Shown piece by piece: positions 36,378-47,423 of a stretch of DNA of 64,000 bases. Location of the stretch: positions 1 to 64,000 of the forward strand of contig VDMD01000025.1 of assembly GCA_007026445.1 (NCBI GenBank), in the 5' to 3' direction. The stretch comes from Schizophyllum amplum (Eukaryota > Basidiomycota > Agaricomycetes > Agaricales > Schizophyllaceae). The position numbers and the translations under genes were made by a program. Below the pieces are notes generated by a model. The model made no database searches. It was not told the origin of the DNA and saw nothing but the letters and a program-made list of their open reading frames with translations. Within the stretch, counting starts at the first letter, position 1, and each line of letters opens with the position of its first letter.

Positions 36378-37177
36378 CTAAGCTGAACACAATAAGGTAA
36401 TATATATCCAGTACTCAGAATAACGAAAGGCCTCTTTCTAAGTACTCAGAGTCAGACGTCGAGGAGCAGTGCAAATGAGTGACTCAGTCAGTTGTTCGGA
36501 CTACTCTACTCTCCTCCATCTCCGCTCATCCAACAGCCTAGCTCACGCCTTTACAGTGGCAAGCGCTCGCGGTGCGCCTTCTCACCATCGCCGCAGCGGG
36601 CGCCGCCCTTGACTAGTCGACCTTGACTTTGAGAGCTGCGCGCAACCCGACCACCCCGCCTTTACTACACCCGCCTTTACTACACCACAAGTAGAGATAG
36701 GTACATCAAGGGTCTGGTGTTGGAAGCTTTTTCCAGCATCCAGGGACACCGTCTGCTCACTGGTCACTCGCTGTAACCAGCTCAGAAGACGAGGACACTG
36801 CAACGGTGGCGCCGCCACCGCCCCGTCCCCACACCATCCAGGCTCACAAGAAGGACACCTATCACCCAAGGGCACAATCGAAGCGCCGGAGTCCGGATAA
36901 GACAGCCCTTGCGCAGGCTGTCGCCATGCCGCCCCTTCTGAAACTTTCTGATGGACGTCACTTTGCCAAAGGGACAGTCGAACACGGTCATACATGGATC
37001 GGACGGGGGCCGCGCGCCACCGTGCATGAAGACCGATCACAAGCGAAATTGAGCACATATTACTGACACCGCATTGTCCTTTCCATCCCTTTTGAACCCA
37101 ACGCAGTCGCGGCGCGGCGCGTCCTCTTGATCGTATCGCTCACGTATTCACGTCCTTTACGAATCCGCTCGCTCGCC
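36378..37177. other. Intergenic region
   Basis: It contains a short direct repeat AGTACTCAGA at about 36411 and 36439 and a two-copy CGCCTTTACTACACC at about 36658-36687. No gene is supported. Confidence 0.45.
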
Positions 37178-38438
37178 ATGCCTACCCTCGCCGCAACGAA
37201 GGATGTTAGCTTCTTCTACACTGACAGCGGCGCGCCGCCTTCGGCCACGTACACGACCATCGTTCTCATTCATGGACACACTTGGCACAGTGGTGCGCAC
37301 ACTTCCTCTCTGCTATACACATTTACTAACAATGCGCCAGCCGTGTTCGATCGCCTCTTGCCGCTGGCGCGTACCCGCAATCTTCGCCTCATCTGCGTTA
37401 ACCGTCGCCTGTACCCCGGTAGTACACCATACACGCCAGAAGAGGCTGCCCAGATCGCCTCCCCTGATCCTTCAGGCGTACTCGCCGCTCAGGGTGTTCT
37501 CCTTGCACTCTTCATCGCTCGTCTTCCTGCTGCACTCCGCCTGCCTCGCCCTCAGCATGGCCGTGCAGGGGGTATTGCGCTCGCTGGATGGTCCCTCGGC
37601 ACGCTCTTCGTTCAGCTGGTTCTAAGCGCGCTCGATGCAGTTGATGAAGCGACGCGCACTATTCTGCGCGCGTATGTCCAGCGCGTCATCTTATGGGGTA
37701 AGTCATGGCCAAATCACCGCCGCATAGCTCATGTCGCTTGACTCACGATCCATACAGATGCGCCATCTCCATTCTTCGGCATTGTGCCTCCATACGACTA
37801 CAACCCGTTCACGGATGAGCGCGCGCCACCGGAGGCGCGATTGGATCTCTTCCTCCGTTGGGTATCCGGATACTATACGCACAACCCTGTCACACGCGAG
37901 TTAAGCTATGAGAGTCCGGACGCAGACATCAAACCGAGCGTCGAGCGAATGCCGGATCTTCTAGCATTGACAGAGCCTTCAGCGAGCGAGGGCGGCGACA
38001 CAGCGCTCATCAACCCCGATCTCATTCCTCTAATGGGACATATCACGGAGGACGCGCTGTTGAATCCGCCGCTACATCGCCGCTGGGGCGGACTGAAGAT
38101 CCACTGCATCACGGGCAGCCGCTCGGTATGGAACATCGTGCTCGCCGCATGGCGAGTCGCAGACATGGCCAAGGTGGCGGGAGTGAGGGTGGACGTCAAG
38201 ATGGTCCCGGGTGCGAATCACTTCGTGAGTTTACTGCGTCTTGGGCTGCCCTTGCACGATGACCGAAGGGCTTCAGGTTATGTGGGACGACCCCGAGAAC
38301 GCTATACGAGCCTTGCACGAATGCTGCGGTGTGAGCAAGGTCCAGAAGACTCACAACCGCTTCCGAAGCGCTAGTCGAACCGTCGTGCAGCTTAAGTACC
38401 CTTGGCGTCGCAGCCGGATGTCCGTTGACATTGTGTAG
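37178..38438 (+). CDS. Alpha/beta-hydrolase fold protein
   Basis: The protein starts MPTLAATKDVSFFYTDSGAP. The oxyanion region is VLIHGHTWHSG. The nucleophile elbow is GWSLG (residues GGIALAGWSLGTLFVQLVLS), and the likely catalytic His is in MVPGANHF. Introns lie at about 37292-37340, 37697-37757 and 38225-38275. The end is less certain: the literal frame reaches TAG at 38438, but another intron near 38330 is possible. About 350 residues, no signal peptide, so probably intracellular. The substrate (ester, epoxide or other) cannot be told. Confidence 0.8.
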
Positions 38439-38636
38439 ACAAGTTGAACTCCTCATGGGGCGACTGAGTACTGAGTTCCCGACGGGACCTTCATCTCTTT
38501 CTTCTCTCTTTCACGTTTACTGTACGGCTCACACGCTCAATGCACGCTATTTACGCACAGAAGGACTTATTTCTCGACCTTATTCCACCGACTAATGTAT
38601 GTTTCTATTGTACGAGATGCCAGTTGTTTGTTAATG

Positions 38637-39090
38637 TTACATTATGCGTTCCATGCGCGATCTGTCCGTATGCTTAGAGCTTATCAACCGTCTCTGGTGG
38701 TAGGTTGCGCATCTAGAAGTCAAATGAGCATCGAACTGAGCGATGGCTGGCAGGCAGGAATAACTTGCCGGTGCATCTCGCGTGACCTCCATCGTGCCCG
38801 TCGCACCCGCGGCGCGGACGGCCGAGTCTGTACCCGCGGAGTGCGGGTTCTTCAGAGTCTCCATAGGCTCGGGTGGTGCATTGGGAGCATCATCGACGAC
38901 CGGCGCAGACTGGAACATCTTGTCTGACTGTGGGTGCGAGTCGATGGCAGTCGGGTGGCCCATGCCCTTCGCTGCAAATGCGGTCAGCGAGACGAAGGTG
39001 AAGCTCCAACGAGATGGACTGACCTTGCATGGTCTTCTTGACTGCCTTGTCAGAAGCAGCGGTGTTGTCGAACTGGCCGGTGTGAGGCAT
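38637..39090 (-). CDS. Small intrinsically disordered protein
   Basis: It starts MPHTGQFDNTAASDKAVKKT. One intron follows (about 38973-39023), then AKGMGHPTAIDSHPQSDKMF and a Pro/Ala-rich acidic segment (VVDDAPNAPPEPMETLKNPH). The codon pattern looks genuine. The C-terminus beyond TGTMEVTRDAPA is uncertain and could be changed by another splice. No domain is recognised. The composition resembles small stress- or hydrophilin-like proteins, which is only an impression. Confidence 0.5.
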
Positions 39091-39570
39091 TGTGGTTGGT
39101 GTACACTGGTAAAAGTAGCTGTGGTAGCGGTTGAAAAGCTGGGATGTCGAATATAGAGGGAGGACTGCAAGCTTCGCCACTATATACATCGGATTCCAGA
39201 GAAACGTCATGCTTGAAGTCATGAGGAGACTGGAGTCTTGACATGACCTTGACATCATTCGACTGGGACGTTCGTTCAACTTCCTGAGAGTGGATCTATC
39301 ACGTGACTCTCGCGTGTTCAGTCTTCGATGGACCCACAAGCTCGACTCTCCGGTGTCTTCCGTGTGATACACTGGGCGACTCCCCAGAAGGAGGTCATTC
39401 CACTGCCATCCGAGACTATGCGGATGCAGCGCTTCAAGATTCTCTTCGACTCGCTCGAGCCGCAAGAGACCTTGCCACAAATGCAGCCCGCAAGCCATAT
39501 ATTGTCAACCAGCCATCGTCCTCTGGTCTATCACTCATACCTTTCTCCAACCCCCGTCGAATGACCATAA
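39091..39570. other. Intergenic region
   Basis: Overlapping ORFs on both strands (for example 39328-39564 +) are not convincing. The right edge is the TAA target site of the adjacent MITE. Confidence 0.4.
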
Positions 39571-40070
39571 GAGCCTGTACAGCAACCGCCGATTTCCCGC
39601 GGAAACGGTTTCCGCTGAGAACTGACGGCAAGTCGCCGACGGCATCAGCCGGCAGGGGCCGGGCGCGTGGTGTTTCCCGGCCACGCGCTTGCGTCATCGC
39701 CAGCGCCCGTCCTTCCCGCCCTCCCGCTCGTCGTCGCGCGCGTCGCCGCCGCTGCGGCGCCCGTCGACGTTGCCCGACACCGAGTATCGCTCATAAGCGT
39801 AGTAGGGTATAGTGAATACACAAGCCCATATGTGTGGTTCTAATAAAGTTACACACCAATCAAAAACCTCGTCAACGCCGTGGAACTCGCGGCGGCGACG
39901 CGCGCGACGACGAGCAGGAGGGCGGGAAGGACGGGCGCTGGCGATGACGCAAGCGCGTGGCCGGGAAACACCACGCGCCCGGCCCCTGCCGGCTGATGCC
40001 GTCGGCGACTTGCCGTCAGTTCTCAGCGGAAACCGTTTCCGCGGGAAATCGGCGGTTGCTGTACAGGCTC
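39571..40070. mobile_element. Fold-back MITE with 182-bp near-perfect inverted arms
   Basis: The left arm, 39571-39752, is repeated in reverse complement at 39889-40070. I found one mismatch in 182 bases. The ends read GAGCCTGTACAGCAACC. TAA flanks it at 39568-39570 and 40071-40073, a 3-bp TWA target duplication. The 136-bp centre is unrelated to the arms. No transposase is encoded; identical short ORFs in the two arms are only mirror images. The near-identity of the arms suggests recent insertion or arm homogenisation. RNA read through the element would form a long hairpin. Confidence 0.88.
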
Positions 40071-40448
40071 TAAACCATGTTCCATATGAGTATTATATCA
40101 CTAAGGAATAAATAAATGTACCAGTATCTCGCAGTAGGCGGGGTGTCGATAGAAATTAGGTACGGTTCCATAGGCTAGGCACATGCAGCGCGTAGAGCGC
40201 GCGTCGTGCTGCTGAGCGAATCATAGCAAGTAAAAGGCGGGAAGAAAGAGTAAAGGCATTAGGTATAAACAAACCGTAAGTGTATACAGAGCAATAGTGA
40301 GAAAGCAGGATGGATAGCGGGGTGAATGCAGGGTGATGTCGCGTGAGAATGTTGAGGGAGCAGAGGAGGAGAACGGAGAGAAAAATGGCCAAGAAAGAGA
40401 AGACGAAGAGGGGAGATACTCAATAAATATAAGACGGGCGCTGGGCCG
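40071..40448. other. Intergenic region
   Basis: Purine-rich stretch downstream of the PP2C gene. No feature is seen. Confidence 0.5.
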
Positions 40449-42130
40449 TTAGAAACGAAGAACAACGATGGCCGTGTCATCGATCCATGCGCCGTCGACG
40501 TCGAGGGTGAGCACGCGGCTTACGCTGCCGCGATCATCGCCGCCGAGGGCCTGGCGCAGGAGCCTCAGCGCTAGATTGTCCGCGGCATGCGGCGTCCCAG
40601 GAGGCGGTGCGCGTCCACCTCCATCAACCTCCGCCGCCCACCGCCGCAACACAGGCTCGATGCCCTGATCACCGCAGAGGTCCGTGAAGCCGTCCGATGT
40701 CAGCACGAGCAGCCGCGCGCGCGCGTCCAGTCGCCGGTGCACGACCTCGGGCTGTGCCGTGATGTACGGGGTGTGCGATTGCGCTGGAGGAAGGCTTCCC
40801 ATGGCCCACGATTTTGAAATCCGGGGGCGAGATTGTAGAGGATGCGGCGGCTGAAACGGGCGGCTGCTTGAAAGGGATGTCGCCAGACAGCGTGTCGGGG
40901 CCAGCGCGCCTAGGATGCGGCGGTCGATTACGCAGTCGGGCTCGTTGGGGTGCTCACGACGTATTCGTTCGAGTTCGGCATCGTTGTAGCCGTTATGCTC
41001 CGCAGTAAGGCGCTCGACAGTATATCCGTCATCAGACTTGCATATCATTGCTGTGAGCGTCGTTAACCAGTAAAGGCTAGTGTGTGAGCTTACAAGCTGT
41101 ACAGTCGCCGAGGTTTGCCACCCATAATTCTTGTGGCCGGATCGACGAGGAGACCAGCGCGGTGCTTCCATACATGCACAGGAGGGTTTTCTTGTAGCGC
41201 TCGCCGCCTTCGTGTTGATCATTGATTATGCGCCGGATTGAGGCGTCGTCGTAGTTGTCAAGACCCTCGATGCCACCGAAGATATCAAGGACGTCGGCGG
41301 CGATGGCATCGTCGAAAGCCACGATCGAACGTGAGAAGAGGTCGCAGATGAAAGCGGGGTCATTGAGGCGGGCAGGATTCGTGGCGTGCGCCTTCTCGAG
41401 AAATTCGCGCACAATGATCGGGAGATGGTGGGCGGCATGATCGACGGTGGCGTCGCCGAGGTGGCCTGCGCGGGAGTTAGCTGTGTGATCTCCGCGCGCG
41501 CTAGACAACGCACCATCAAAGACGCCGGTCAGTGTCCAGGTGCGGCCGTTAATGTTCAGTTGCTTGACGGCGTAGCGGTCCTGGGTGCGCGCGGAGGGGG
41601 CGGGCTGGAAGTTGACGCTGTCGGCGCGCATGCCACCGGCGGAGTCGAGCGTGGCGGACTGGGGCTTGGCGAGGTGCCGGAGCTCCTTCCAAATATCTTT
41701 CTCTTCCAGTAGCTGGTAGGGGAGGGGCCAGGGCGCGTCGTCCGGGCCGATGCGGTTCCCGGGAACGTCTTCGGCGTACGCGAGCATGGGGCCGGCGAGC
41801 ATGTTCCAGAGACGTGCTTCGAGGAAGAATACGGGCCTAAGGGCAAAGCGAAGAGGTGCGAACTATCACGCGAGCTATAAGCGCGCGGGACAAAGGAGTG
41901 GCGCGTGAACTCACCAGCCAGGTACGCCAAAAGAATTCGCGGAACGAGAAGCTGCTGGGACGCGTCTGCTGGGCGCCTGGGTGCGCACTGAGGTGGCTCA
42001 CGAGCGCGGGGGGCGTGCGACGCGCGCATAGCTGTCTTATAAAGACGATGGCGCGCTCAGCTGACCAAGATGTGCCGTTCCGAATGTGGCTGTCGCTTGC
42101 GTCCGCACTCGGGCGATCAACAGGGGCCAT
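40449..42130 (-). CDS. PP2C-family protein phosphatase, probably mitochondrial
   Basis: This is a metal-dependent Ser/Thr phosphatase. After removal of an intron the sequence reads GVFDGHLGDATVDHAAHHL, with the metal-binding DGH motif. Further motifs are CMYGSTALVSLVDPATR, NEPDCVIDRRILGALAPTR, LLVLTSDGFTDLCG and the last Asp in GAWIDDTAIVVLRF. The layout matches the pyruvate-dehydrogenase-phosphatase-like branch. An N-terminal Arg/Ser-rich stretch before FFLEARLWNMLAGPML could be a mitochondrial presequence. The start is uncertain; the ATG at 42130 gives a continuous frame. Frame breaks at about 40768-40771, 40855-40862 and 40888-40894 each disappear with one added base, restoring RRILYNLAPGF and RNRTPPYITAQPEV. 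Confidence 0.87.
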
Positions 42131-42625
42131 CCAGCGCGTGCGACCGGCCGCGGCGTGCTCTGCTTGCGAGCAATGGCGAGGGGGAAACAAAGGTCAAAAC
42201 CTGGTGGAGGGAAAGAAACACTGCATGAACACCAGTCAACAAAAATTCCCGCCAGGCGCTTTCTTGCGCACCTGATCCGCCGTCTCCGGCCACGTTTCTC
42301 CGTTGTCCTCGAGGCCAGCCGCGCGTCGCGGTCATGATCCGTCGATTGACCCTGACTTTGTCACATTCCGTCCGTTCGATGACACACTCCTTTCCTCCCG
42401 GGCGTTCCCTGCAGTCTTCCTGAAATCAACTCAACGAACGCAGGAAGAAAGCCACGAGCGCAACAAGAACAAACAGTGCGTCGCTTTACACGTGTTTGCT
42501 GCCTCTTCCTACACGCCTCTGCCCTTTTCGACGGTCAGCAACTTTGCTTTTTCAGACCATCGAGGGAAAAGAAATCTCGCCACGTCTCCTTGCTCATCAG
42601 GAGGAAACCTCGACTTGATGCCCTA
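42131..42625. other. Intergenic region
   Basis: 5' flank of the PP2C gene. No supported feature. Confidence 0.4.
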
Positions 42626-43100
42626 TTACTTCAGCAGCGCGCCTGCCCTTGGGCCAGATAATCTCGGCCTTACAATGATGCTGGAGACTGCCCTCGAGGC
42701 ATGAGTGCCATCGATGTCTCTCTCGTCATGAGAGTCAGAGAGTACGATGCCCGCAAGGCCATAAGGCAAGTATGCTCCAACCCTGCCGCAGGCGCGTTCG
42801 TCAAGTCGGCTCACGGTGCACGACAAGATCCGGGCTCCCATACTGCTGACTGCACTCATACATCTTGAACGCGGCGCCCGTCGTTCCGCCAACGCGTCTA
42901 ATTCTGCTTCAAACACCATTGACTTGTCGTTCAAACTCATCATAATCTCAACAGACTGGGAGATCTTTGCATCAACAGCGTCGACTTCAATATGGCCGAT
43001 ATCGGCGTTCCACAGATATTGCCCTCATCTCCGTCGGTGAAGCTTTGAAGTGGTGATTATAGGTACTGCAAATTTGTTACATACCAGCGGGGATCCATCA
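42626..43100 (-). CDS. Possible hypothetical gene, unrecognised
   Basis: On the minus strand a frame reads YLWNADIGHIEVDAVDAKIS, then MMSLNDKSMVFEAELDALAE and continues to a stop at 42626. Upstream, an ATG (MDPR) next to a GTATGT donor near 43090 could be a first exon, but the frames join only if a base is missing. The composition is protein-like. No family is recognised. Confidence 0.3.
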
Positions 43101-43535
43101 GAACGCGACGTAGAGTATGCGCCTTGATCTTTTCGCGGCGGGCTACCTTTTTTTCTTTCATTACCGGTTGCTCCTGAGCCATTCCGGCGGTTCCCTCTGC
43201 GCAAAAACGTACGATCACGGGATTTTATATCCTACGCACATTTAGAGGTAGTAAGATGGGCGTAGAAAGACTACAGAGTTAAAAGACAAGTGCCAGGTGT
43301 GCGACAAGGGGAAGTCGAACCTGATGCACGTGACTATGCTGTGCACTTGTTTGGCTTCATTGATGGAACCAAATAAAGCTCCGTTTCTATTGTTCACCCC
43401 AATCTGAACAATGAGCATTCGGCGTTGATCGCTTTTTGTCCCGGCTGGCCAGAACACAATAAATTCTTCATTCTTACGTTTATTTCTCCTTCTTTCCTAC
43501 CACCAGACCCTCCCAAATCCACGACCGCACGCGCC
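43101..43535. other. Upstream region of the Cys-rich receptor-like gene
   Basis: No gene is seen. A tRNA-like GGTTCGACTTCCCC on the minus strand near 43311 has no paired T-stem. Confidence 0.45.
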
Positions 43536-46409
43536 ATGATGATACGACACTTGACAACGATATGCGCGCTCCTGGCCGGCGTCGCCGGTGAGCAAGCTCG
43601 TATCTGGTGGCCTGAGTAGTCCAATTGACCTTGGTTACAGCTGCTGCCGACTCGAGCACTACTGTAGTCTGCGTTCCTGGTGAATGCATCCAGGGAACGT
43701 CAAACATTACGAGTACGTTGCATGTTCGTGTCCATGTTCGTCCCCGCTGACGCCTCTCAGTTGGCTCCATCCTCTCTGCCGATGGCCAAGACACACCATT
43801 ACACCTACTCCCCGGCACATACGATGAAGACACGAGCCCACAACTTCTCCATGACATGCTCACCTCATCGTCTGCGTCGCTATCCCCCTCGGATGGGTTC
43901 GAGAACTCCTCATCATTGAACGCTCTCCCCCTCAAGCTCGCGGTCGCACCAGGCTTCTCTGCATACTCAAAGTCCCTCTACTCCGGCACCGCATCATATC
44001 ACGAGCTACCGTCGTCCCCGTCAAACTCCTCGAACTCCACATCCATATCCGCCAAGGCAGTCACGCTTGCTTCCAACGTATGGGTCGCAGTCAGTAGCGG
44101 ATCTTCCAACCGGATAGTCCTCTGGGAGTCCGTGCCGGATATCGCACAGCTACCGACCGGCAACAACGGCAACTGGTCGCTCCTCGACATGCAATCCTCA
44201 AGATGTTCGCCCGCATGCTCTAGCAACGGCCTTTGCACCTCGTCCGGGACGTGCGCGTGTGCAGAGGGGTTCACCGGCAGCTCCTGCGAGCAGTGCGAGG
44301 ATGACCACTTCGGCCTATCGTGCACCAAGTGTCCTGATGGATGCGAGGACTGCGACGACGGCATCTCGGGGACCGGGCTCTGCCTCTCGGTCTCCATTCC
44401 CAACGACCCGACTGAATGCAACTGCCTGAACGGCGCGTGCGGCTCCGACGGCTCCTGCTCGTGTCTCCCGGGCTGGACCAAGGGTGACAATGGCACGGAG
44501 TGCGCTGGGTGTGCCGACGGGTACTTCATGTCGACGACTGGCGAATGCAAGGGTGCGTAGTGTGACTTTGATCCCATAACGATGCCAACGTCCTGCAGTC
44601 TGTTTCGCTGGCTGCGACAAGTGCGCCGACGACACGGGCAGCTGCCTTTCCTGCAAGAGCGGCTTCACGCAAGACTCCGCGGACAAGACCAAGTGCAAGG
44701 CTCCTACGCAAACCGACTCGGCGGGCACCACATGCCCCGAAGGCAGCTTCAACGACGGTGGAAGCTGCAAGGTCTGCGACGATGCATGCGACACTTGCAC
44801 AGGCGGCACTTCGAACGACTGCGCATCATGCAAGTCGGGAACGTACTTCTTGGACGGCTCCTGTGTGTCTGCAGGCTCGGATGGTGTCTGCGAAGGCACG
44901 ACGCTTATTGCGGACAATAACAAGGGTGAATGCGACAGTGAGTGAGGTGGTCTGCCTTCATTGTCCGTTTGTTGACATTGTCCTAGCTTGCGGTTCGAAA
45001 TGTTCTTCGTGCGAGATCGACAACTTCGATGTGGCTTCGACCGTGGACAAGGCGGTTTGCAAAGGCTGCATACCTGGTCATTTCCTATCAGACGGGAAGT
45101 GCGTCTCGAGCTGCCCTGATGGCTCATTCATCGACCCAGCCGACAACATGACTTGCACTGGTGCGTACTTAGTGGTCACATTTCACGATAAGTTTGACTG
45201 ACGCATCATGTAGCGTGCGATTCAAGCTGCGGCTCCTGCGCGGGCTCTTCCACAACATGCCTCACCTGCACCAACAATCGCCTCGCGACTGTTGATGGTG
45301 ACTGCGTGACCTCCTGCCCCGACAACACGTTCAGCTCCTCAGGCAAATGTGTAACCTGCCACCCCGACTGCGAAACCTGCTCAGGATCGGCGTTCAATCA
45401 GTGTTCGAGCTGCCCGCCTGGCCGTCCTGTACTGAGCAACGGCCGCTGCTTGCCGACGTGCAGCCAGACGCAGTACTACGATGCTACCTCGTCGAGCTGT
45501 CAATCCTGCGACTCAAGCTGCTCATCGTGCTCCGGTCCGGGGTCCAACGAGTGTCTCGCATGCTCCAGCTCAACACAGGTCCTCCGCGATGGTTCTTGCG
45601 AGGCCGCCAACTGCAAGGATGACTCCAAGGTCATTTCCGGCCTCGGCGTCTGCCTAGACACCCTTGTCACGGTGACACCGACCAGCACGGGCAGCGGCTC
45701 CACACCGACCGTCACTGGCATCGACAGCCCAACCATCATCTCGACCAAGGACAAGCTCGAGTGGTGGCAGATCCTCCTCATGGCCCTCGGCTGCGCCTTC
45801 ATCTTCATGTGCGTGCTCATGCTCTGGCGGCGGCACGCGCGCAAGCAGCGCGCTAAGCGGACCGCCGCTTTCGCTTCGGCCAAGAAGCTCGACCACCGCG
45901 GCGGCTGGCGCGACCGCCTCGTCCGCTTCGGCGAGCGCTTCTTCGGCCACGAGAAGAAGCGCAGCCCGTACGACGCCGAGACCGGCGAGGCCTACCGCAT
46001 GCGCCGCTTCGCTGAGACGGAGAGCGCGCGCAACGAGAAGGAGATGGAGTCGCTGCTCGAGGCTTACGAGCGCCCACGGCCTTCGCACGACCTCAACCGC
46101 CTATCGGGACCCTCGCTGTACTCCGCAATCACGGGCAAGGCACGTAGCGCGCCCGAGCCAAAACAGCCGGTGCGCGACGAGCCGGCGCTGAGGTCGAGGT
46201 TCTCGGGAAGCAGCTACGGCGGTTCGAGCTCGATGTACACTGCTGAGTTCGGTGCCGCGCGAGCGGAGAGCGAGGCGGAGGAGTATGCGGCGCGGTACAA
46301 GCCGCAGCTGGCGGCAAGCCCGCCGCTGCCTGGCAACTACTGGCTGCATGCTGAGCACACCGGGGCCACAGGCTCGTCGGGCGTCTCGAAGAACCCGTTC
46401 AGGCGATAA
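43536..46409 (+). CDS. Cysteine-rich, single-pass membrane protein with EGF/furin-like repeats
   Basis: The protein starts MMIRHLTTICALLAGVA, a signal peptide interrupted by an intron. An N-terminal beta-rich ectodomain of about 190 residues follows. Then come many Cys-rich repeats of EGF/laminin/furin-like (growth-factor-receptor) type, for example CSSNGLCTSSGTCACAEGF, CPDGCEDCDDGISG, CKVCDDACDTCTGGTSNDCA and CHPDCETCSGSAFNQCSSC. A Ser/Thr stalk leads to one membrane helix (WWQILLMALGCAFIFMCVLM) with a basic stop-transfer WRRHARKQRAKR. The cytoplasmic tail of about 180 residues is disordered and ends GVSKNPFRR. No kinase domain is present. Introns are short, for example at 44552 and 44940. 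It is probably a surface or vacuolar sensor or adhesion protein, but the role is unknown. Confidence 0.82.
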
Positions 46410-47423
46410 GTCACGAGCGGGTGGATGTTCTCGTATTTGATGTTTTTATGGACTTCGCGTCATTTTTCGTTCGACTGGATGCGTTCGACTTGATGATTGA
46501 CATAGATGACCTTGGACTCGACCGACTAGTAGCATATGTTTATAGCAAGTATCTAATATCCTATATGTAGCACATAGTACTGACCCGCGTTCTTTAGACT
46601 TACCTACCTTCATTCTCACGATACCTTCATGCTGACTGCAACAATGGATTTGGGATTTGGTCTGGAACTTGAAGCTTGAGCATATGAACGGCCGTGCAGC
46701 TGGGTGCAACGTCAGATTCAAATGGACAACGGCCTCCCTCTGACTTCCCTCACGCCTGATCGTATCCGCTCTTCTTCAGTCCGTAGTAGGAGCTTTAATT
46801 GCTTCTAAAAATTGGTCCCTGCGTTAAGAGTGACATAGGTGCGCACAACCCTTGCTTGACTTAGTTTAATAATCCTCAGCGAACATGGACAGTGATATGT
46901 CTTCCATCTTCGCTGTGCGTGGCGATGGGCTTGCACAAGGCAGCAGCACTGTGCGACGCCGATAGGGGCGTTTAGAGTTGATGTTGAAAGTTGAACCGGG
47001 CGAATGGATCACGTGAGTGTTACTCACCACCGCCCTCCTGCCCTGCCGTCACGCGTCACCTTTGGAGAAAGTTACCGCCGCCTACGGCGCCCAATCTTCA
47101 ATAAGTTGAAGTTCAAGAGCTTTCAAATCCAGAGGTTGCAGAGGTGCAGCTCCCTTACACGGCCGGTCGCGGTAGCAAGGGTCAGAGTGGAAAAGGTATA
47201 TGTGGGCGACTGTGACAAACGAACGTCAAACCATTACACAGTACAGGAGCACGTATCTAGAATACAGATATCCAGTGAAGAGAGCGCGGGCAGGTGTCCC
47301 GATACAGGTGCATACGGATGTCCTCGAGAGACACGTTGCCGAGCTTCAGCAGAGACGCTACGGTGTCTGCGGACAAGTCAACGAGGTCCTCAGGTAGGCA
47401 CGTTCACGAAGTCGGGGAAGCCG
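46410..47423. other. Convergent 3' intergenic region
   Basis: 1 kb lies between the convergent receptor-like and Rab11 genes. A long plus-strand ORF from 47004 lies partly over antisense Rab11 exons and is not credible. Confidence 0.5.

Noticed and set aside
39434..40111. Two identical ORFs on opposite strands
   Set aside because: They are mirror images created by the inverted arms of the MITE, not genes.
43300..43380. tRNA-like T-arm sequence on the minus strand
   Set aside because: The flanking bases do not form a T-stem, and no acceptor or anticodon arm is found.
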